A DNA stretch of 6,258 nucleotides from Bacteroidota bacterium (GTDB taxonomy: Bacteria; Bacteroidota; Bacteroidia; Chitinophagales; Chitinophagaceae): NCBI GenBank assembly GCA_023409675.1, contig JAEYRC010000168.1:1-6258 (forward strand), given 5' to 3'. A program made the translations under genes and the position numbers. Position 1 is the stretch's first letter; every line of letters begins with the position of its first letter. The notes beneath the pieces were generated by a model. That model saw only the letters and a list, made by a program, of their open reading frames with translations. It ran no database searches and was not told where the DNA came from. Positions 1 through 5,642 of the stretch are shown in pieces.

Positions 1-1947
1 GGAAGTCCGATGATCCGCGGCTTCGCCACCAACAGGGTATTGCTGGTGGTCGACGGGGTTAGAATGAACAATGCCATTTATCGAAGCGGCAACCTGCAGA
101 ATGTGATCAGTATTGATCCGCTTACGATTCAGTCCGCCGAAGTTATTTTTGGTCCGGGTTCGCTGGTCTATGGAAGTGATGCCATAGGCGGCGTCATGGA
201 TTTCCATACTATCAGGCCTGAGCTGGCAACGGATTCAAAACCCTATATCCGGGGAAGTGTTTTTTCAAGGTATTCCAGTGCAAATCATGAAAATACCGGC
301 CAGGCACAGCTAAGCGCCGGCGGAAAAAAATGGGCGCTGTTCAGCTCCGCCCGATACAGCCACTTCGATGACCTGCAAATGGGTAAATATGGCGGTCAGG
401 ACAGCTACCTTCGCCCGGAATATGTTGCCCGCCAGCAGCAGCAGGATGTAATTCTTTCCAACCCTAACCCCCGCATCCAGCGCAACAGTGGCTATGATCA
501 GTTGAACCTGTTACAGAAGCTGCGGTTTCGTCCCACAAAATACCTCGACCTGCAATATAGTTTTACCTATGCCGCAACCGGTGATGCGCCCCGCTACGAC
601 CGGCTGATCCAGTATCGTTCCGGAGCGCTTCGGTTTGCAGAATGGTATTATGGGCCTATGATCTGGCGAATGCACAATGTGCAGGCTGAACATACCCGAT
701 CAACAGCGCTGTACGATAAAGCACGGCTCGTTATTGCCTATCAGAATTATGACGAAAGTCGCGTAGACCGCAGCCGCACGTCGGTATTCCGGAATATCCA
801 GCGCGAAAAAGTTCATGCTGCCAACATCAACTGGGACGCGGTGAAATCAATAGGGCCGGGCCGGTTATTCTATGGAGTTGAACATGTTACCAATAAGGTG
901 GGCAGTGATGGCCAGCGTGTTAACATCGAAACAGCCGAATCGGTACCGGCGGTAAGCCGCTATCCCGATGGCAGCAACTGGACCACTTCGGGTATTTATG
1001 GCAGTTATAAACTGAACATTCTTCCGGCACTGACGATGAACACGGGATTGCGCTACAGCTACAATACGCTGTCCGCTAAATTCGACAGCAGCTTTATCAA
1101 ATTTCCCTATGAAGAGGCAGTGTTGAATTCCGGCGCCCTGACCGGCAGCAGTGGATTATCGTACAACCTGAATGAGAATTTTCAGATCAATGCCACGCTG
1201 TCAACCGGCTACCGTATGCCCAATGTCGATGATATCGGGAAACTCTTTGAAAGCACGCCGGGAATTATCACGGTTCCCAATCCGGGTCTTCGCTCAGAAT
1301 ATGCCTGGAACATGGAATTGGGAATTGTAAAGCAGATCCCGGAAAAACTGCGGATCGAGGTAAATGGATTTTATACCTTACTGACCAATGCCATAGTACG
1401 GCGGCCCTTCAGTTTTAATGGTGCCGACAGCATCTTTTTTGATGGCCGGATGAGTGGGGTAGAAGCCCTGCAGAATGTAGCCCGGGCAACGGTATGGGGA
1501 CTGCAGCTCAGTGCACTTTGGCAGATTTATGATGGTATATCGCTCGAAACCCATGCCAACTGGGTGAATGGGCAGGAAACCGATGATGAACAGGATATTG
1601 CCGTACCCTTGCGGCATGCCCCGCCATTTTATGGAAGCGCGTTTCTGCGCTATCGCACCAAAAAGCTGTTTTTAGAAACCGCCCTTCAGTATAACGGGGA
1701 GATAACAAATGATAAACTCGCCCCCAGCGAGCAGCAAAAAACAGACCTTTATGCCACGGATGCTAACGGGAACCCCTATTCGCCATCCTGGTACACGATA
1801 AATTTGCGCGCTTCAACCCCAATACATCATGCCGCAATATTCACTATTGCCTGGGAAAACATTACCAACCGGCGGTACAGGCCTTATTCCTCGGGAATTG
1901 TTGCAGCCGGCTCCAACCTGGTGGTTTCATTGAAGGTATCATTCTGA
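1..1947 (+). CDS. TonB-dependent outer-membrane receptor, 5' end missing
   Basis: The reading frame is open from base 1, so the gene begins before the window; the first ATG, at base 10, lies inside the plug domain and is not the start. 648 residues remain. Residues 1-75 are the end of the plug (PMIRGF, LLVVDGVRMNN, FGPGSLVYGSDAIGG). The rest is a beta-barrel of alternating strands and loops ending in VVSLKVSF, with the terminal Phe expected for BAM-assembled barrels. Family role: energised import of a scarce ligand such as heme, a siderophore or cobalamin across the outer membrane. YRMP (residue 404) and NPGL (residue 427) sit where heme receptors carry FRAP and NPNL, but no His lies between them, so heme is not supported. 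The size and the lack of a following susD argue against a SusC glycan porin. The signal peptide and TonB box would lie upstream. The gene ends with three consecutive in-frame stops (TGA TGA TAA, 1945-1953). Ligand unknown. Confidence 0.93.
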   Translation, partial: GSPMIRGFATNRVLLVVDGVRMNNAIYRSGNLQNVISIDPLTIQSAEVIFGPGSLVYGSDAIGGVMDFHTIRPELATDSKPYIRGSVFSRYSSANHENTGQAQLSAGGKKWALFSSARYSHFDDLQMGKYGGQDSYLRPEYVARQQQQDVILSNPNPRIQRNSGYDQLNLLQKLRFRPTKYLDLQYSFTYAATGDAPRYDRLIQYRSGALRFAEWYYGPMIWRMHNVQAEHTRSTALYDKARLVIAYQNYDESRVDRSRTSVFRNIQREKVHAANINWDAVKSIGPGRLFYGVEHVTNKVGSDGQRVNIETAESVPAVSRYPDGSNWTTSGIYGSYKLNILPALTMNTGLRYSYNTLSAKFDSSFIKFPYEEAVLNSGALTGSSGLSYNLNENFQINATLSTGYRMPNVDDIGKLFESTPGIITVPNPGLRSEYAWNMELGIVKQIPEKLRIEVNGFYTLLTNAIVRRPFSFNGADSIFFDGRMSGVEALQNVARATVWGLQLSALWQIYDGISLETHANWVNGQETDDEQDIAVPLRHAPPFYGSAFLRYRTKKLFLETALQYNGEITNDKLAPSEQQKTDLYATDANGNPYSPSWYTINLRASTPIHHAAIFTIAWENITNRRYRPYSSGIVAAGSNLVVSLKVSF

Positions 1948-2073
1948 TGATAAGGAAATGAATTCGCGTAGTTACCGCAGTTGGTAAACTGAAGTTTATG
2001 CCTATCCGAATGCTGGCCAATGCAGCGAAAAGGGTATCAATCAATAATTATTTTCTCTGAATTCAGAATTTAT

Positions 2074-2104
2074 TTTGAGGGTTATTATCCAACCACTATT
2101 TTTG
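2074..2104 (+). promoter_or_regulatory. Bacteroidota-type promoter of tRNA-Ser
   Basis: TTTG at 2074-2077 is followed after 19 bp by TATTTTTG at 2097-2104. This matches the primary-sigma consensus of Bacteroidota, TTTG at -33 and TAnnTTTG at -7, with normal spacing. The -7 box ends 4 bp before the first base of the mature tRNA, so initiation should fall at or within a few bases of the tRNA 5' end. A 12-bp palindrome, TCTGAATTCAGA (2056-2067), lies just upstream of the -33 box; its role is unknown. Confidence 0.72.
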
Positions 2105-2108
2105 CCGC

Positions 2109-2196
2109 GGAGGGATGGCAGAGCGGTCGATTGCGGCAGTCTTGAAAACTGTTGACTGTAACAGGTCCGGGGGTTCGAATCCCTCTCCCTCCGCCA
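2109..2196 (+). tRNA. tRNA-Ser, anticodon UGA
   Basis: The acceptor arms GGAGGGA (2109-2115) and TCCCTCC (2186-2192) pair perfectly, followed by discriminator G2193 and an encoded CCA (2194-2196). The anticodon stem GCAGT/ACTGT encloses the loop CTTGAAA, with anticodon TGA at 2143-2145, reading UCN serine codons. The T-loop is TTCGAAT. A long variable region between the anticodon and T arms makes it a type II tRNA, as expected for serine. The gene is intact despite the integrase gene 245 bp downstream, as expected when an element rebuilds the tRNA 3' end on integration. It has its own promoter and terminator. Confidence 0.97.
2171..2196 (+). other. Presumed integration target (attL candidate) in tRNA-Ser 3' end
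   Basis: The T-arm to CCA segment is the usual crossover region for tRNA-targeting tyrosine integrases, and a gene of that class starts 245 bp downstream. This is inference from position only. No second copy of this segment is visible in the rest of the window, so the boundary of the element and the exact core cannot be set. Confidence 0.3.
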
Positions 2197-2220
2197 AAAC
2201 GAATGTCAAAAAGAGTAAAA

Positions 2221-2252
2221 GCCTGCAAATCGCTGATTTTGCAGGCTTTTTT
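2221..2252 (+). terminator. Intrinsic terminator of tRNA-Ser
   Basis: A perfect 9-bp stem, GCCTGCAAA (2221-2229) with TTTGCAGGC (2238-2246), encloses an 8-nt loop and is followed by six T residues (2247-2252). An A-run precedes the stem. It lies 25 bp after the tRNA CCA end and ends that transcript; it should also shield the integrase region from tRNA read-through. Confidence 0.85.
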
Positions 2253-2414
2253 GTTTTCGGACATTGTCAAAAATCACCAGAATGCTCCAAAATCCAGTGA
2301 GTAAATCGTGAGTTTTTCCGCCGGCAAAAAATGACTCACTGAACATGGGCTAACGAGTTGGTATTTAACTACTTCAGAATTTGAACAGCTCCCTGTTTCC
2401 TCGTTGCAAATCGT
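2224..2414 (+). repeat. Three short direct repeats between tRNA and integrase
   Basis: Three same-strand copies share AAATCG: TGCAAATCGC (2224-2233), AGTAAATCGT (2300-2309) and TGCAAATCGT (2405-2414). The first overlaps the terminator stem. Their position between a candidate attachment site and the integrase gene is where arm-type binding sites for integrase or excisionase are often found. The motif is short, so chance cannot be excluded. The span given covers all three copies and the unique DNA between them. Confidence 0.35.
2296..2340. repeat. Inverted repeat upstream of integrase
   Basis: AGTGAGT (2296-2302) is the reverse complement of ACTCACT (2334-2340). A second GTGAGT at 2308-2313 can pair with the same right arm, and T-run and A-run segments inside can extend that alternative stem around a GC-rich CCGCCGGC centre. 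Two competing left arms for one right arm could form alternative hairpins or a protein-binding site upstream of the integrase. There is no T-tract after it, so it is not a terminator on the + strand. No clear consensus promoter for the integrase was found nearby. Confidence 0.45.
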
Positions 2415-2441
2415 AATTTGTTAACCCCAAAAACAGTTACG

Positions 2442-3677
2442 ATGTTAGAAAAAAGTTTTGGTCTTCTTTTTTACCTGAAAAAGCCAAAAAGTTACCAGAA
2501 AGGAAACATGCCAATTTACCTGCGCATCACCGTTGATGGTGTCCCCAAAGAACTTTCCACCGGAAGCGAGTGGGACCCGTCCCGTTGGAATGTTCATGCA
2601 CAAAGAGCTTCCGGATCCAGGGAAGACAGCAAAGCCCTGAATGCCTATTTGGATACGCTGCAGACAAAGGTATATGAAGCAAAACGCCAGTTGCTGGAGA
2701 GGGGCAAAACCATCACCGCTGAAATGTTGAAAAACATCTTAAAAGGGAAAACAGACCGGCCTAAAATGCTGATGGAGATTTTCCGGTATCACAATGATCA
2801 AATGAAAACGCTGGTCGGCAAGGAAGTTTGTGCGGCAACACTGGAGCGCTATGAATCATTGCTGGCGCACACCCGGTCTTTTCTGCAATGGAAGTATAAC
2901 GTTTCAGACATGGAGATTAAGAGCCTGGATTTTGAGTTCATCACGGAATATGATTTCTGGCTACGAAGTGTTCGGAAATGTAATCACAATACCACGATTA
3001 AATATTTGGGTAATTTCCGGAAGATTGTCAACCGCTGCGTCCGCAATGGATGGTTGTTGAGAGACCCTTTCGCCGGATTCGCGATGACAAAGAAAGAAGT
3101 GGATCGAGAATTCCTTACGGAAGAGGAACTACAACGCATACGATGCAAACTATTTGCAACCGAGCGGTTACATCAAATACGGGATATTTTTCTTTTTGCC
3201 TGCTTTACCGGCCTGGCGTATGCTGATGTCAAAAAGCTTCACCATTCAGAAATTCGCATCGGTATAGACGGTGATAAATGGATTTTCACCAGCAGGCAGA
3301 AAACAGATGTCCCATCCCGAATTCCTCTTCTACCCTTTGCCCTTGCGATTATTGATCTTTACAGGGATCACCCGGTTTGTGTACAGAAAGGAAGGGCGCT
3401 GCCGGTTCCCAGCAACCAGAAAATGAATGCTTATTTAAAAGAAATTGCAGATCTGTGTGGTATTACAAAGCCATTGACCTTCCATATCGCCCGCCATACT
3501 TTCGCTACGACCATTACATTGAACAACGGCGTACCCATTGAAAGCGTTTCAAAAATGCTAGGTCATAAAAACCTACGCACCACACAGCACTATGCAAAGA
3601 TCCTGGATCGGAAAGTCGGTGAAGACATGAATTTACTCAGGAAACGAATGGAAGGAAAAGGCTTCGCAGGCCAATGA
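2442..3677 (+). CDS. Tyrosine-type site-specific integrase
   Basis: 411 residues from ATG 2442, a normal length for Bacteroidota integrases. A TTG eight codons upstream (2418) is also in frame, but ATG is preferred. The N-terminal arm-binding domain (about 1-85) contains the YLRITVDG beta segment, a SAM-like core-binding domain follows (about 105-205), and the catalytic domain spans about 222-400. Visible catalytic residues are Lys287 (RQKT), the HIAR box His348 and Arg351, His375 in MLGHK, and the nucleophile Tyr384 (codon 3591-3593). The first catalytic Arg is replaced by Ala259 in FTGLAYADV; related Bacteroidota integrases often lack this Arg, so it does not imply inactivity. Family role: integration and excision of an element through a covalent 3'-phosphotyrosine intermediate. 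It lies downstream of tRNA-Ser and points away from it. No excisionase, mobilisation or phage gene follows within the window, so it may be a solitary remnant or an island edge. Confidence 0.95.
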   Translation: MLEKSFGLLFYLKKPKSYQKGNMPIYLRITVDGVPKELSTGSEWDPSRWNVHAQRASGSREDSKALNAYLDTLQTKVYEAKRQLLERGKTITAEMLKNILKGKTDRPKMLMEIFRYHNDQMKTLVGKEVCAATLERYESLLAHTRSFLQWKYNVSDMEIKSLDFEFITEYDFWLRSVRKCNHNTTIKYLGNFRKIVNRCVRNGWLLRDPFAGFAMTKKEVDREFLTEEELQRIRCKLFATERLHQIRDIFLFACFTGLAYADVKKLHHSEIRIGIDGDKWIFTSRQKTDVPSRIPLLPFALAIIDLYRDHPVCVQKGRALPVPSNQKMNAYLKEIADLCGITKPLTFHIARHTFATTITLNNGVPIESVSKMLGHKNLRTTQHYAKILDRKVGEDMNLLRKRMEGKGFAGQ

Positions 3678-3774
3678 AAGGCTGTGAAGGGGTAATCATT
3701 GTTTTTACTCCTATCAGGAGATTTACTCGGTTTTTGCGCTACTGAAGGAGCAGGGCTAAGGATGAATTGACCTA

Positions 3775-3821
3775 TATATGTAGCCAAATCTGGCTCAGGA
3801 CGCAAGATTTGGCTACATATA
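3775..3821. repeat. Perfect 17-bp inverted repeat downstream of integrase
   Basis: TATATGTAGCCAAATCT (3775-3791) is exactly the reverse complement of 3805-3821, with a 13-nt spacer (3792-3804). There is no T-tract on either side, so it is not a usual terminator. The inner ten bases, AGCCAAATCT, recur in a second inverted repeat 53 bp further on. It lies about 100 bp after the integrase stop, a plausible place for a recombinase or regulator binding site. Function unknown. Confidence 0.85.
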
Positions 3822-3833
3822 AAGTTCTATAAT

Positions 3834-3868
3834 CAGCCAAATCTTACATTTTTAGCTAATTTTGGCTG
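3834..3868. repeat. Second copy of the AGCCAAA inverted repeat
   Basis: AGCCAAATCT (3835-3844) repeats the left arm of the preceding element exactly. After 13 nt comes AATTTTGGCT (3858-3867), which matches the reverse complement of the motif at 8 of 10 positions; the outer CAGCCAAA/TTTGGCTG arms (3834-3841 and 3861-3868) pair perfectly. Arm length and spacer are the same as in the first copy, and the copies are offset by 53 bp. An AT palindrome, ATATAAATTTATAT (3870-3883), follows directly. Confidence 0.75.
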
Positions 3869-3881
3869 GATATAAATTTAT

Positions 3882-4052
3882 ATGGAACCACTGATTGGAC
3901 GGGAACCGGAAAAAAAGTTACTCGCAGGATTGATCGTTGTAAGCCAGCAACGGGGCCTGCTGCCAGGGGACGTTTATCATCGCAATTAATCACGAAAACA
4001 GCGTTTGCATTTTTTATGTTACGTAAAAAGGTATACAAAACATTGCCTTTGA
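3882..4052 (+). pseudogene. Possible relic of an AAA-type ATP-binding protein N-terminus
   Basis: ATG 3882 opens a 35-codon frame, ending at TAA 3987-3989, that starts MEPLIGREPEKKLL. This resembles the opening (IIGREKEKKLL-like) of the Bacteroidota ATP-binding proteins of the AAA/ATPase_2 type, which then run into a Walker A region, typically VYGRRRVGKT. In the same frame the window reads DVYHRN, a stop, then SRKQRLHFL, which looks like a decayed version of that stretch with VY, R and K still in step. The frame closes at 4050-4052, and the remaining several hundred residues of the family are absent. Most likely a truncated, dead fragment, possibly left by the mobile element or by an earlier rearrangement. 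The match is from memory of the family and is short, so chance similarity remains possible. Confidence 0.35.
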
Positions 4053-4054
4053 AA

Positions 4055-5587
4055 ATGAAAAGAAGGAAGTCATTTTTGCTGCTTCTTTGTCTTTTTATTT
4101 TTTGTCAAAGCGCAGTGGCTCAGCAAAGCCATTCTGCTACGAAGCCTTCGGTAAAAGGAAGTGCAACGGGCAAACGAATGAATGTTTTGTTTATCGCTGT
4201 TGACGATTTGCGGCCCGAGCTTTCCGCCTATGGTGCCCGGCATGCCATCACCCCCAATATGGATAAGCTGGCAAGTACCGGGGCCCTGTTTAACAAGGCA
4301 TATTGTCAGTACCCTGTTTGTGCTCCTTCTCGTGCCAGTTTAATGACAGGAACAAGACCCAATTCTACCAAAGTATTTGGTTTGTACACCGATTTCCGGG
4401 TGGCGTTGCCCAACATCCAGTCGTTGCCGCAGCTGTTTAAAGACAATGGATTTTTTGCGAACCGGTTTGGAAAAATCTTTCATGTAGACGATGTGCAATC
4501 CTGGTCAGTAAATTACCCGGCGGAAAAATTTGGACCGGCAGCCGTTCAACCCCGTGCACCGTATGCCAACGCCGCATTGAATGAAGCGGGATGGAAAAAA
4601 TTTGAAGAAGGCAAAAAAGCAGGGCTTATCGGCTCAGCGCTGGAAAGAACGCAACGGGGACCAGCTTATGAGATCACTGATTTGCCGGATGATTCACTGA
4701 CCGATGGAAAAATCGCGTTGGAAAGCATCAAAGCTTTAGAGCAATTGAAGTCATCGGAAAAACCCTTTTTTCTTGCTGTTGGTTTTAACAAACCGCACTT
4801 GCCTTTTGTCGCCCCAAAAAAATACTGGGATTTGTATAAAAGGGAAACAATCCAGGTTGCGCAAAACAAAACCCCTCCCGAAAACACTCCCTATGCATTG
4901 GGATCGATGGAAGAGTTTTATACCTACACCGACGTGCCCCAATTACGGCCGGTACCCGATGAGTATGCCCGTAAAATGCGGCATGGCTATTATGCATGCG
5001 TGAGTTTTGTAGATGCGCAGATAGGAAGAGTGCTAAACGAATTAGAACGGTTAGGGTTAGCCGAAAATACGATCGTTGTTCTCTGGGGCGATCATGGCTT
5101 TAAATTGGGTGAGCACGGCGGTTGGGGAAAAGCGTCAAATTTTGAGTTGGATGCCAGGGTGCCGCTGATGGTTCGTGTGCCCGGATTTCCAAAGAACAGT
5201 GAGGTCAATGGATTGGTTGAGTTGATCGATATTTATCCCACACTCGCTGAACTTACGGGTATTCCCATTCCTGCTCATGTTGAAGGGAAAAGTTTTGTCC
5301 CGCTGCTAAAAAAATCCACTGCAAAAGGCAAACCGGCTGCCTATACACAATGTAATCGCGGTAGCAGAACCGGGTATTCAATCCGAACCGATCGTTACCG
5401 GTTGGTGTGTTGGGTAAAGGAAGGAGAAAAAGAAGTGCTTGAGCTTTATGACCATCAAAATGACCCGGAAGAAAATCATAACCTGGCTGATAAACCCGGC
5501 AAATTGAAAATACAGGCGAACCTGTTAAAGCAGTTGAGAAAGAATATAAACGTGGTGAACATAAGACAGGAGAAAACAGATAGCTGA
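4055..5587 (+). CDS. Secreted sulfatase, iduronate-2-sulfatase-like
   Basis: Hydrolyses sulfate esters, probably in the periplasm. 510 residues from ATG 4055, chosen because it gives a clean Sec signal peptide: basic MKRRK, an LLLLCLFIF core, and cleavage after SAVA (residue 22). An in-frame ATG at 4016 would add 13 residues before it. Active-site features in order: metal ligands Asp50-Asp51 (AVDDLRPELSAYG), the CAPSR signature with Cys89 as the residue oxidised to formylglycine, Lys140 and His143 (GKIFH), Lys246 and His248 (NKPHLPF), Asp346-His347 (WGDHGF) and Lys359 (GGWGK). All are present, so the enzyme looks functional. The overall pattern (RPELSAYG, FNKPHLPF, LGEHGGWGKASNFE) is that of the iduronate-2-sulfatase group of family S1. 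The true substrate could be any sulfated glycan; no glycoside hydrolase or lyase is adjacent to narrow it. It needs a formylglycine-generating enzyme or anSME encoded elsewhere. It probably heads an operon with the EEP gene 55 bp downstream. Confidence 0.95.
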   Translation: MKRRKSFLLLLCLFIFCQSAVAQQSHSATKPSVKGSATGKRMNVLFIAVDDLRPELSAYGARHAITPNMDKLASTGALFNKAYCQYPVCAPSRASLMTGTRPNSTKVFGLYTDFRVALPNIQSLPQLFKDNGFFANRFGKIFHVDDVQSWSVNYPAEKFGPAAVQPRAPYANAALNEAGWKKFEEGKKAGLIGSALERTQRGPAYEITDLPDDSLTDGKIALESIKALEQLKSSEKPFFLAVGFNKPHLPFVAPKKYWDLYKRETIQVAQNKTPPENTPYALGSMEEFYTYTDVPQLRPVPDEYARKMRHGYYACVSFVDAQIGRVLNELERLGLAENTIVVLWGDHGFKLGEHGGWGKASNFELDARVPLMVRVPGFPKNSEVNGLVELIDIYPTLAELTGIPIPAHVEGKSFVPLLKKSTAKGKPAAYTQCNRGSRTGYSIRTDRYRLVCWVKEGEKEVLELYDHQNDPEENHNLADKPGKLKIQANLLKQLRKNINVVNIRQEKTDS

Positions 5588-5642
5588 TCGTGAGATGAGC
5601 GGATCGATTGTTTCACCGGATAATTTTTTAAACAGTTCTGTA

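Noticed and set aside
1970..1990. Small hairpin after the receptor gene as its terminator
   Set aside because: The stem is short with a bulge and has no T-tract; no convincing terminator for the receptor was found before the tRNA promoter.
2085..2270. Minus-strand open frame across tRNA-Ser (contains GGRGIRTPGP)
   Set aside because: It is the antisense translation of the tRNA, a familiar spurious protein type in databases; the tRNA explains the sequence.
2115..2300. Plus-strand open frame starting MAERSIAAVLKTVDCN inside the tRNA
   Set aside because: It is a translation of the tRNA-Ser gene and its terminator, a known annotation artefact.
2414..2420. TAATTTG as a -7 box for the integrase
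   Set aside because: It is one base short of TAnnTTTG and has no TTTG at proper spacing upstream, so no promoter was annotated.
3216..3218. Loss of the first catalytic Arg in the integrase as evidence of inactivity
   Set aside because: Ala or Ser at this position is usual in related Bacteroidota integrases such as the IntDOT type, and the other catalytic residues including Tyr384 are intact.
3708..3720. CTCCT-ATC-AGGAG hairpin after the integrase as a terminator
   Set aside because: A five-base stem with a three-base loop and no adjacent T-run is too weak to call.
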